A DNA stretch of 64,000 nt from Agelaius tricolor (Eukaryota > Chordata > Aves > Passeriformes > Icteridae): assembly GCA_023055355.1 (NCBI GenBank), contig JALJCS010000001.1, positions 73,077,381 through 73,141,380 on the forward strand, written 5' to 3'. The translations under genes were made by a program, and so were the position numbers. Of this stretch, positions 1 through 11,330 are shown piece after piece. The notes under the pieces were generated by a model. It searched no databases. It was given only the letters and a program-made list of their open reading frames with translations, and was not told the origin of the DNA. Position 1 is the first letter of the stretch, and every line of letters begins with the position of its first letter.

Positions 1-1213
1 CAAATCATCAGTATTGCTTCCTTACTCTGTGCTAGGCACCCAAATCCATGGGAAATACTGGAGACTCAGAGAATGCTCAGAGGACCATAACAACAGTATT
101 ATGGATGTGGAGAAGCTTATTTGAAGGCAGACTGAAGACTGGATAGCAGACTTCAGGGATGAAATAAAAATGTAAAATCATCACTAGCAGAGAGAAATCA
201 TAACTTCAGTTTCTCTCTTCTTGGTTACATAATAAAGGGAAATTCAATAAAAGCTACAAGTTACAGAAGAGATAAAAATAAGATCGTCTCAAAAACGTCT
301 AACCAGACTGCAGAGCTTGAAGCCAGAAGTTGTCAAGGCCAAAAAAAGCAAGAATTGCCCCAAAGCAGACACATATGACTAAGAACATCAATAGATTAAA
401 GAGTATAGGATAAAACAAATCTTGGTACAAGGTATTAAACTTCTGGGATAACCCCTGAAAGGTACTGTGAGACAAAGATAATTACAACAGCCCAAATCAA
501 AATATCATTTCTCCTTTTATAAATGGTTCCCCTTAGGAACTTCTGGAAGTAGGTATTTCATTAAATGGACCTAAAGTCTGGCAGCTCCATGGTCAGTCTG
601 TTTTTAGGCTTCATCGGGACACAACACATTAAGACCTTTAAAAGCACTGAATATTTTTTTCCAAAAAAACACTAAGTTAATTTTTTTTTTTAAAATAAGG
701 AGTATCACAAACTTAAATTCAGACATAAAAATATCATATTTCCTATCTTTCTGAGGTCACAACTGGACCAATAAGATCCATGTGATAAACAAGTTCATTC
801 CTAGTGTATATCAATTAACCGCCTTAGCTGCTCAAGAAAATATAAAAACTGTAATATTAAAAATTATGTACTCAAAACATATCTATTTCTCCAGAAGCAG
901 AACTTACTTGCTGTTTCCTAAAATAACAGTTTATTTTAGCAGTCTTAAACCCTGCCAAATTCCTATAATACTTATAATAACAAACAATACATGCAATCAC
1001 CACCATATAAAGTTAGTTACTTTCAGTGCAGAAGTTACAAATCAACCCATGTAAAAAATTCTTGGGTTGAGTTTTTTTGGTTGGGTTTGTTGTTTCTCTT
1101 TTTTCCCTTTTTGTGAATTTATTGGTTCTTACATTATTTTGAGGGTTTTCTGATTAGCTACACCAAATATCCATCCACACAACTAGTTTTCCATTTGCAA
1201 AAGAAGATCAAAA
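1..1213. other. No gene seen; AT-rich unique DNA
   Basis: No repeat family or convincing exon was recognised here. The stretch is AT-rich with short A and T runs. A minus-strand donor-like GTAAGT lies near 907, but I could not pair it with a credible acceptor or reading frame. It probably lies within an intron of the minus-strand gene that starts in the CpG island near 15.6 kb; that is inference. Confidence 0.4.
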
Positions 1214-1330
1214 AAAGTTCAGATTAGACACTAGGAAGAGGTTCTTCACTGAGAGGGTGGCTGAGCACTAGAACAGGCTTTCGCAGGGAAGCTGTCACAG
1301 CACCCAGCCTGACTAGAGTCCAAGCAGCTC
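1214..1330 (+). mobile_element. CR1 LINE fragment (internal part of 3' UTR)
   Basis: The words 'agattagacactaggaagag', 'ttcttcactgagagggtggc' and 'gaacaggctt' follow the avian CR1 3'-UTR consensus in sense orientation. The copy stops before the usual 3' tail and the terminal ATTCTATG repeats, so it is truncated at both ends. It has no coding capacity. The match was made from memory of the CR1 consensus, not by alignment. Confidence 0.6.
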
Positions 1331-4300
1331 ACCTTCTGCACCATCAGCAGCCTCTCCTGCTCCCTAAAGAGAGTGCTGGTCAGACAAAACGTTGGAAACA
1401 GCTAGTTTGGTAATTAAAAACACATGGATTTTCTCCCATCCTGTCCTGAAAGTATTCAAGTTTTATGCCCTCACAATGCTGCCAACTCCTTAGTTTATTT
1501 GCTGCCTCAAAGCGTAAGTACAATAACAAAAACAGTGAACTTGGTTTTTTGCTTGCCTTATTTTAGAGTTCACAAAATGCAAAGACAGTCTTTTGCTGCT
1601 CAGAAACAGATTTCAAGCAACGCAGTCACCTGGCTCCAAGGCAAGCATCTCCTCCCCCTCCTCTTCCAGAAGTGCCTTAAATCAGTGTTTGACATCAGAC
1701 TGGGAAAAGCAGCAAAGTAAGCAAAAGGTGACAAGTCGTTCTTTTTAATATAAAAGGCTTCTGCTGAGGCACATTAAAATACTAATTCAAATGCAGAATA
1801 ATCAGCATCTTTATAAGATTTCAGTCTGGTATTGGCTAAATCTGTCAGAAAAACACTATTGGCTATGTAGTCCTACTAACAGAACAAATAACTCAAGAAC
1901 TTTGCCACAGACCTACATGCCTCAATGAAAATATGTCGAGGTTACATATGCCTTTGAACATACCTTGGAAGCAAAGGAATTGTTTCTGATACAATAACAA
2001 TAGTGCTAACAAGTCAGCACCAAGATACAAACAGCAGTCAGGTCAAATCCTTAAGTCACTCTGTAGGAAACCTAGATATGAGCTTGTTTTAGCTCAGAGT
2101 TACGCTGAGACCTCACATGGTCCTTCCTAATGAAATGAGAAGAAGCAGTAGCATCTACTCCCAACACAACAGCAGGGAAACCAGATTGCAAGGTTCTTTT
2201 GCTAATGTGAGTTGCTATCATGTTGTGGGAGCTCTGCACTGTTGCAATAATTGCAGATTTAACAGGCTTTTCCATCTTTCCTACCTTCAGATTCTCTCTC
2301 CTTCAGAACAGCTTAGTGCTGCCATCTACTTTTTTTTTTACCCGAACAGATTTGGATTTTTTTTATGCTAGCGAGGTTCTTAGCAGACGAACTCACCCAG
2401 TACAACAACACTCCCTCACTTAGGTCTTTACAGTTGGGTCCCCACATTTATATGTGGTCCAGCTCATCACCACAGGCAAAATTAAAACCCAAGGAAACAA
2501 AATACAGATTCACATCCAAAGTCCTTTTAACACTAATTTACACTCGAGCCCTCAAATAGTAATAAAACCCCACAACTCTCTCAAGTCTTAACCACAAGAT
2601 ATCTTTTACAACCTTTGGAGATATTAAGCTACTAAATTCAGTGATGACAAGGTGGCAAAGACATAGGTCTTTATCAAATCATCTGGACAGTTCTAGAAAG
2701 CAAATTTATCTTGCTAAAAATGTTATTCAAAGTTTTAGTCCTAGAGAATTAATAAAATTCTTTTATAGGTCATTTATTTGCACAGACACTAACTGCTGGA
2801 AAAAAAAATATTTCCTGGCTGAAGGATATATCATCTGAAAAAAGAGGATGAAAAACATTGAGGTAGTTTAGTAGGAGACTGCCTGCTGCTGATGAAGCAC
2901 AGTTAGTCTTGATTAATCCTTCACCTCACTTTTTCATTGCAGTCATTTTAAGGTCTGAGCAATTGTTTCCACACAGCCCCGCAGACAGCATTTGGTTGAG
3001 GGTCTTCACCTCATTTTGCATAGAAGAGTGTTCACACCAGAGCACCATGAAACCCTTGGGATCAGGGGAAACCTGAGCACCTTGTGCCTCCCCACTAGCA
3101 GCACATGAAACAGACGGTGCATCCATCCCGACTGCAGGCACCTGCCCAGAAGTTGTGCTCCAAAGAACTACACTCTTGCCTTGCATCTTGGCCTCCTTCA
3201 TCCCAAACAAGATCACTGTCCTCTGTGGATAAGGGTCACATTCTCAAAGATCACAAAGTCTCCAAATCTCCAATCAAATCAGTCAGAGCACATCCCACAC
3301 AGACACAGAGAATGTCCTGCAAAGAGAAAGGCTTTTACCACAGCTCTGCCTGCTTGTCCCAGCACAGGCTATTCAGAGCCCTGCCTGGGTTTGCAGCTTG
3401 GTCTCAGATGACCCCAGGCCTCTGCTGAGACTGCAAACAAGTCACAGGGGCTCTGCTGGAGAGAATATATTTATCCATAGGGAATCGAAGGGAATTAATC
3501 ACATTTTATGTGCTGTATCAGGCCCACGAAGGTCGCACATCTGAACTAGGGCAGCCCAACCCTCAGCACAGATGTCAGCTTCATGAGGAAACACCCTGAA
3601 AACTGGCCAGAAAAGGTATTTTCAGGAGCAGATTTCTTTTTTCCCTTCCTGCAGAGCTTTATTTCATAATGGAAAACAGATGAGTAAAAAAGCAAAAACC
3701 AAAATCAAAACACAGTTTTTAGAATAAAAATTCATTTCCTAGCTGTCATCCTTGTATTTTGCATATCATGCCTTAGCATTAACTGCTGCCAAACACAAGA
3801 TGTCAGGTCCATCTGGCAGATGTACACTTCCCCAGCTGCCAAGTGCTTCCTTTAGATCCAGGGGCTTCGCTATGAACTATATTCACAAATTCCAGCCTCC
3901 TAAATGAGTAGGGCTCCTGAACAGCAGCCTCTGCTTCCGAGTGCCCTGGAGAGGGGGAGCAAGGCTACACTGCAATCATCCAGAGCATCTGCTGCACTTG
4001 TGTGGAAGGGAGGGCAGAGTCCTGGTAACCAATGGCTACACCAGCTGTGGGAGAGCTTTAAGGAATTCCTTTCTCCCCCAGATTATCCCTAAGTAAAATT
4101 AGAAAGTATTTAGAAAGCAGAGGGGAAACCCAACCATTCAAGCCTACATCATTACTTATTTACATATAAATACAGCCAGGAAATAAGCATATGTATTTAT
4201 ATATAAACAAAAAAGCTATCTGTACAATGTTTCATACATTGCTTTCCCGTCCAATATTTACTACTTTATTCATGACTTAAGGAAAAAAACTTTTTCCCCA

Positions 4301-7300
4301 AGAAACTGGTGATAAAATGCCCTCTGGTGGGCGTGACTGTGGACCTCTACATCAACAACCACCTCCGAAATAGTTTGGAGCCTTCAATATATTCCTGGGA
4401 TTACTATTTTTAATGGAGTGAGACAAAGCACATACTTGCCTTCCAGAAGAAACAGATACAGCCCTGACTAACAAGCCTGTTTTACTGCTCACTATCCCTG
4501 GATTAGAATAATCTCAAATTTTTTTTTAAATCCTGTTAAAATAGAAATCAACATTATGTAACATTCATTTTACCTCTCTAGGATATATTTTCATCTTAAA
4601 AAATAAATAATTAAGAGAAACAGAAAAGTTCTCCTTTGCCTCAGCATAACAGAATCTTTGTCGACTGAACAGGAGAAAGGAGGGGTGGAAAAGAACAGCA
4701 TTTTCAGAGCTTATGAATCATTTTTGTGCTGTTAAAGTACCAGGCACAACTAGGGAGGCAGCTCTAACTGTACAGGCAAAAAAATAACAGCCCTTGTTCC
4801 AGAAGAGTTTATTGCCTCAACAGAAAAATCAAAGACCAAAAAAAAACCCCCTCAAATATAAACTGAAGTTAACATGATGTGCTTGATCCTTCAGATGCTC
4901 AATAATTGTGGGTGGTGCTTTCATTAATCTGAAACAAGATATATCTAAAAAAAGAGAGCTGAAGGTTTAAGAGGCAGTGACAGAAGAGATAATGCAGCAA
5001 CTTGGGAGCAGAGTGCATGTACAGCTACTCTGAGAATATTTATATAGGTATATGTAAAGCAGACTGCTTTGGTAAACCAGCCACACTGGAAGAGGAGAGA
5101 GCTACCAAGCAGATGGGACTGCACGAGCCTGACCCTGAAGCAGCCAAAAAAAGCTGCAGTTACACACAGAACTCAAGATGACCCCACATAGTTTCTAGGG
5201 ATACTTTTTCTCTGTGTGTGTGCGCGACAGCAAAGCTTCAGAGTGGCAGCTAAATAAAAAGCCACACAAGAACACTGAGGTCACCTTCATGAGGTCACAT
5301 GAAGGAAAATGGAAGAACTCCACTGCTTTCCAGCTTTCCCTGGAAGGTCTTAGTGCTTCTATTTCATAGAGAATATGGCACTTTCTTGGTTCCTCAGGAT
5401 GGTTAGGTATTTGTTTCCAGATTCCACAGTACAATTTGCAGTTAACTGTTGCTTTATGGCAAAAATATTTGCAACTTTCCTCCATACACAGAATGTAGAG
5501 CATTTCTGTCTTTTTATAGATGTTTCTGGGCAACAAAACTTCACTCACAAAGTTGGTGGGTTTAAAGAAGTTATATGATTTAACATTCATGCCCTCAGAA
5601 AAAAAAGAACCCAAAAAACTATCAAAACCCACTCATTTATTTGGCACGTGCCTTTATCCAAGTCCTTCATCCCTGCTCTGTACAGAGCTCCTTCCGTCTC
5701 TAGTGGCAGTCAGGTCAGATACCAATGCTTAGAACGTGCTCCGGGCCTGGTGAAGATCAGAAACTTTTCGTGCAAAATTCTTTTTGGCCAACAGCCCACA
5801 CAGAGATTCAGAGTTACATTCACCATTTTTTCTGAAGACAGAGGCCATGAGTTTCACAGAGCAATGCTGTCACTTGGTGTTCTCCTGTATGAGCTGTCTG
5901 ATAATCATTCTTGTAAGCATCTCTAAACATTATGTTGACTGCAGTTACAGTGAAACATATTTGTTTCATTAGATAGAGCAAGCCAAGATTAAATGGTCTA
6001 TTTGTGCATGTAATAGTTATACACACGATGCCCAGACATTAATCCTAAATTTTTGCCTAAAATTAAAAGTAATATTATCTAGGTAAAATGAGCACTGACA
6101 TTTCTTGGATCTTATCCTGGTGGTTAATCTTGAGGTTTTATAATCTTTCAATTTTCTAATCAAGATGGCTCAAGGCTGAACAGTTCTGACTGTTGTTAAA
6201 TTTGCAATCTCTTTTACATAAAAATAAGGGTTTCATGCTTTGTTTCTAGAGTAAAACTATCCACTTAAGCCAACCCTGAAGCGGCTATAGTCAAATTCAA
6301 GAGATGACTGGTCTACTGAAAGCCATGAACTGATAGATTCTAATTTCACAAGATAATATTTAGACAGGAAAAGACTTCTTCTAAGTCATGTGTGATGCCA
6401 TTTTAGTAAATATCTTGAGGAAATCTGAGCCTGTTCATGTTTTTGCAAAGTTGAATAACTACCTGATAAACAGTGCGGCCTAAAAATGGGAAGGCAATGG
6501 TTAACGAGGACTTCCAGCAGGAGTCTAATCAGACCCCTGGCCTCCCCAGATGAGTGCCTGATGATGCCCTGGTTAACCATCACCTCCAGCAGGAGATGCC
6601 TGGGCTCAAGCTGCACCTGCACTTCCATCATGAATTAGTGTTTAAGCCTCTCAACCTGATCCAACAGGGTGCCATTCTTGATCTCCAGCCCACGCTCCCT
6701 CAACTCTGCCATCAGAGCGCTGCAGCTGTATGCAGTTCTTTGAATAAAGATGCCAGCATGGCACAAAGGTTGGGGTTTTTGTTTTACTTGTATTATTCTT
6801 GAAATACAATACTTCAGTAACTTAGCTGCTGCAACAACAGTATTTGTCTAAGAATAGTTTTTAGAAGGCTTGAAGGATGCTGCTGTGAACTGTTCAAGTG
6901 TGATATTGAAACAGTGAATTTAAGGAAAACTTGCTTCAATTTCTTTTTTAGCAAGAACATACCCTATACACACACAAATGGGCTTTCAAAATTTTTCTCT
7001 GAGACAGAGGAAAAGCAAACCAAAATAAAGAGTATTAGGGCAATCATAATTCTCCCTTCATCTCTGGCTGCAGCTCTGTATCCAAGTATCACTTCAAAAG
7101 TCAATCTTACATGTTAGGGACTTCAGGCAAGCCTTATTATTTCCTTAATTCCTACACCATTTCTAGGCTCTTTTTTTACCTTCTCCAAGTAACTCAAATA
7201 TTGGCCACAACGTCTCATTACCTTTTAGTTCTCAGAGAGATGAGGCTGTAATGTTGCAAAACTCAAACTGTCCAGAAGTTTAATCATAAAACTATACACT

Positions 7301-7572
7301 TTTCTTTCAAAAAGGAAAAAACATACTAGGAAGGAGGCTTTATTTCAAATATTCAATAAACTTTGAAAAAAATGGGTAGAACATTTATCTAATGTTTTCA
7401 GGATACCAAATGTAACGTTGTTTGACTGCATGGATCTAGGCCAAGGACAAATTTGGCCCATTTTATATACTACAGAACTGAGGGGAAAGAAGAAAGAGTA
7501 CTGAAGCAGCTGGACCATACACATCAGAAACTAACAAATATTTCCTTCCCCCTCTCTTGCATTTGCTGTCAT
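1331..7572. other. No gene seen; probable intronic DNA
   Basis: About 6 kb without a gene I can defend. Open frames of 60-145 codons occur on both strands, for example on the minus strand at 2072-2275, 2926-3216 and 5195-5632. None shows paired splice sites or a recognisable domain. A short two-copy duplication sits at 6499-6597 and is listed separately. Overall composition is AT-rich and repeat-poor, in keeping with a long first intron. Confidence 0.4.
6499..6597. repeat. Local two-copy duplication, 74 bp apart
   Basis: The pattern GGTTAACNANNACNTCCAGCAGGAG occurs at 6499-6523 and again at 6573-6597. On the minus strand the two copies read in the same frame, giving the similar peptides LLLEVMVNQ and LLLEVLVNH. 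This may be a small tandem duplication or a decayed repetitive coding fragment. The wider minus-strand frame has stops around it, so no functional gene is claimed. Confidence 0.4.
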
Positions 7573-7743
7573 CTACTGAGATTTGCAGACTTTTTCTTCG
7601 ACCTCAAGACCTTCACAGTTGAATTTCACAAGTGATTTGTTCCTCAGGGTAGAGAAGCACGGTGCAACATCAGATACATATTGGAATATGTCAGCTCCAC
7701 AGGTGTTAACTAGATCGGGATTTGGTCCACAGTTCAGCAGCTC
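7573..7743 (-). other. Possible terminal exon, unidentified
   Basis: On the minus strand an AG at 7744-7745 (CACAG) precedes a 56-codon open frame that begins ELLNCGPNPDLVNTCG and ends with a stop at 7573-7575. The frame looks more protein-like than its neighbours: it has balanced composition and four cysteines. I recognise no family. The pyrimidine tract before the AG is mediocre and I see no nearby polyadenylation signal, so this may be chance. If real, it would be spliced from an exon further right on the minus strand. Confidence 0.18.
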
Positions 7744-9166
7744 CTGTGACAATTCACACATCAAGATCAACTGAGAGGTTCCCCAGGAGGTCCCACGCAG
7801 CCACAACCCACACTCTTATGTGCTACAGGCAGCTTTTAATCACATCTCATTACATTTGTTTGCAGTCTTAAGGCTCAGACCTCAGAAAGCAAGCGGGAGG
7901 TTTTTACTTTCAGTCTCATACAAAGACCATAAGGAATTAAAGGTTGGCACAGACAGCCAAAACCTCACAAATTCTGAATTTGAGAATGGGCATTCAATCC
8001 AGCCTGCAGAAAATCTAGACTAGCATCAATGTAGAAGAGATAAGAGTTAACTCACCAAAGATCAAACCCAACTTTCATTTACGCCTATGCAACATTGATT
8101 TCTGTTAACTACATGTGTGTAACCGGGGGCAACATTTGATCTGAAGCCTAGTACCTTGATGCCCAGCTATTGTAAAACAGAAGCAAAAAGGTAACTACAA
8201 ACATTTGACTGATGTTGCCTGCAAGCAGGGCATTGCAGACAGCTCTACCAGCAATTCATATTGACAAAATTAAGATGGGGCATGGCAAACCTCACTACTA
8301 GAAGTAATTGCACAAATATTTGGAGTGTTCTTAAAAAAAAAAGAATGACACTGGGGAAAGGCAACACAAAGCCACAGACCAAGAAATAAGCTACTACATG
8401 CAAATACATGCAAGCTTCTCCCAAGTTAATTCTCCTCTTAATGGAATATTGATTGGTATGCTCAATGTTTAGAAATGTGAAACAGTGTGGGGGTGAGAAA
8501 GAAGGGAAGACAGAGCAGTGACTTTTGTTTAAATGATACATACTTTCCTCATATGATCAGCCAAAAATAGCATAATAAAGAGGGCAGTGCAGTACATTTA
8601 ACAGTTTGCCTTGCATTTTATTAGCAAGTCTGTCAGAGATGACCTGGGTGTGTTAGTCACACACTTTTAGTGCCCTTCTACAGGAAGAAGGCACAGCATT
8701 TTTCATAACCTCTCATCACACAATATCCTCAGTGTTTCTGGTATTTCTCTGCTCTGAGTAGGATGGATTGCAAAGTGTCTGTGGTAGTAGAGAGGCTTTT
8801 CAGATGTAATCTATTGAGCTGTTTGCACAACTGGGGAGAAACCCACTGTCTGGGGTTTTGGGAAAGCAGGGCAGTCCACTGTCATGAGGAACATCTGGCT
8901 AAGCTTTGCTGCATCTACTCCTATCCACAATTGAGAAGAGAGGATGAGAAAGAAATAAGATGCATCTTTGAAGCAGTTATTTATATGATCCAGTTTTTAA
9001 ATAAAACCCTTAAAATATAACCAGTATCTCACAATCAAGCAGTCACTTACTCCAACCTTCCAGAAATTTCTCCCTACTCCAGTAAATTTTACTGCCAGTA
9101 GGAAAAGTGTTTCTTCTATTATTTTCCTTCTTTCATTCACGGACTCTTCAGAGATATCCCTTATAA

Positions 9167-9373
9167 CCTCCAACTAGTCTTTTTAAAAAGCCACTCAAGA
9201 GGGCAAAAGTAAAAAAGCCTCAACCAGAAGAACCAACTTCCGGCGCCATCAGAGTTCCTGGCCCTCATAATCCAAGCAAAAACTTCATGCCAAAGAGCTC
9301 TACTGAGCCACCCCATATTAAGGATACACTTAATATTATAGGCACTGCCAAGGAGCCATTTCATTGTGTATAG
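9167..9373 (+). other. Protein-like open frame without start, unidentified
   Basis: A 68-codon plus-strand frame runs from just after a TAA at 9164-9166 to a TAG at 9371-9373. Its translation is rich in Lys, Pro, Glu and Ser and includes KKPQPEEPTSGAIRVPGPHN. That resembles a low-complexity linker of a nuclear protein more than random AT-rich DNA. The first ATG is more than half-way through. The opposite strand is also open across the same interval, which weakens the case. No domain or splice-site pair was recognised. It may be a retrocopy fragment or chance. Confidence 0.15.
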
Positions 9374-11107
9374 GTCAATACAGCTGAAATAGTTTATACA
9401 TTTCACATACACGTATATTTTTGTGCTCTTCTGCTTGTATTAGAACATAAACTTCATACAGAATTAGCATCTTCTCTGCCACTGCTCTTCCAAACTTTAA
9501 CAAGAGTTAATGAATAAGCTTTAAAAGATATTGCTTAACTTCATTCTGCAGCATTTCATATAGTTTCAAAAGTATTTTCCAGACATTTATATACCCAACA
9601 ACATTTTGTAATATGAAGTGTTCCAATTTGGCATTGTTCCACCCTTGGCAGGCGAGAGACAATAAAAAAATCAAGAGAAAGTGAAAAATGAAGTTTCTGA
9701 AGTATACAATATGTTAAGAATCATTTAATGAATTCAGGTGCTCAACAAGCTACAAATCAACCAAACTCTGCAATACATATAGATTTCAAAGCACAGGTAA
9801 ACACAGCTGCATCCACTTTAAAGTTATTCCATGTCATGTGACTATTGCAATGAACTTCCTGAACTCTTTTACCTCTCCTTTTAATCTGGGGTTTACCTGT
9901 GGCTGGAAAAACTAACTGCATATCAATTCTTCTCCCTCTAATTAAGGGAGAAAGCATGTTTAAGCCTCAGACTGAGAAAATAAACCTTCCTCTGAGTGGC
10001 TGTAGCATGCTGCGATCTGCAAATCCGCCAGCATTGCTTTTGCAGACCAAAAACAAAATCCTACAACAAGGTCTGTCAAAGCAGATCTTAGAGCAGAATT
10101 ATCCGATTTAAATATTAATTACTCATCAGCATGGACTTTAAGAAGCGTCTGAAGCAAAAGGCCTTAAATCACACTTTAAACCCAAGATTTCTAAGTCTGC
10201 TCTGTCATGCAGATCTTGGTTTTGGGGTGAAGGTTTTTGGGTTTGTCAAGGGGGCTTTAAAATAAACAACAGTAGTGGAGATTGATAATGAGTCCCTCTC
10301 CAAGATCCAAAAATATAAAGAGACATATGAATAGAGTCCAGCTCAACAAATTAGCCTCTTCTGAATTTGAGTCCTACTACCGAACATGGTTATTCTCTCA
10401 GATACCTCCGTACCAACTTGAAGGATTCTTCACAGTATCTCTCAACTACTCTGACAGTCCAAGAAACACTCCTGCCACGGCATACTTAACAGCTTTTAGT
10501 TAACAGCAATGTTGCAGAGGAATTTTATCAGTGGCAGATTTTCTTGCAAACTGCTGCACTGAACGAGTTCCATTGCACACCTTGAGATATAATCTGCTTC
10601 CCAATCAAACTGTGTACTACCTGTACTTACAGAGAGGTCTAAAATTGGAGACCAACCCAGGAAAAACCAAACCTGAACAGAAATCCCAGCACTTAACATT
10701 ACACATCACATAGCATATTGTAATGGATGGCAGGGAATTAAAAACACAAATGACAGAGTGCTGCAAAAGGAACACTGAGTTCCTTTTAAAATAGGTCTTT
10801 GTCTATATTTCAGCAGACTGTTTCACAGAATCAGTATTATTATTGCAAGCTAGTACTATAGTCTACGAAATTTAAGACCACCAAGAAAACCTGTGTTTTT
10901 CTGATGTTAATATCAATTATGGCCAAAATCCAAGTTGTGCATATCTGAAAACCCAAACCTAAGCATCACAGATTAAAAAAAAAAAAAGCAAGCAGCACAT
11001 AAAAATTAGACAAAACGGTCCCATGTTCCACATATCCTAATCCACAATATAAAATTATTTATGGAAGAGTGTGACTAGGAATTCAGTTACTGTCATTTAT
11101 CAGATGG
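9374..11107. other. No gene seen; AT-rich DNA
   Basis: No recognisable repeat, RNA gene or domain was seen. A minus-strand donor-like site (CACAG|GTAAAC) lies near 9896, but the only matching acceptor would make an exon of about 43 bp. I do not support it. Confidence 0.4.
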
Positions 11108-11330
11108 TCAAGACAGCACAGAGGTAACTGGCTGCATAACAACAGCACTGGGAAGGTTTCTGGGCACCGCTGGCACCAGCTCTGGTTTCACTGTAGCAGG
11201 TACACGATGCATATTCACACCCTGGGACACACCGGTGATTTGCAAAAACCTGACAAAGGCGTTCCCATAAGAGATTTCTAATCTATTTCCTTTTAATGTC
11301 TTTATAGCTGAGGAGGAGTTCTTTGTACTT
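11108..11330 (-). other. Possible 3'-terminal exon, unidentified
   Basis: A good minus-strand 3' splice site is present: a pyrimidine-rich tract (TTCTGTGTTTCCTTTG) followed by TTACCAG, with the AG at 11331-11332. The following frame is open for about 73 codons to a stop at 11108-11110. It includes the peptides IKTLKGNRLEISYG and SAVVMQPVTSVLS, whose Val/Pro/Thr/Ser-rich end resembles a transcription-factor activation tail. I cannot name the protein. It would be the last exon of a minus-strand transcript, but no AATAAA signal was found close downstream. Chance remains a real possibility. Confidence 0.22.

Noticed and set aside
2857..2880. TTGAGGTAGTTTAGTAGGAG resembles the let-7 microRNA
   Set aside because: Only the seed and a few bases match, and I see no complementary arm forming a hairpin nearby.
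2926..3216. 96-codon minus-strand frame with protein-like composition
   Set aside because: No paired splice sites and no recognisable family. An upstream frame fragment is interrupted by a stop, so coding cannot be supported.
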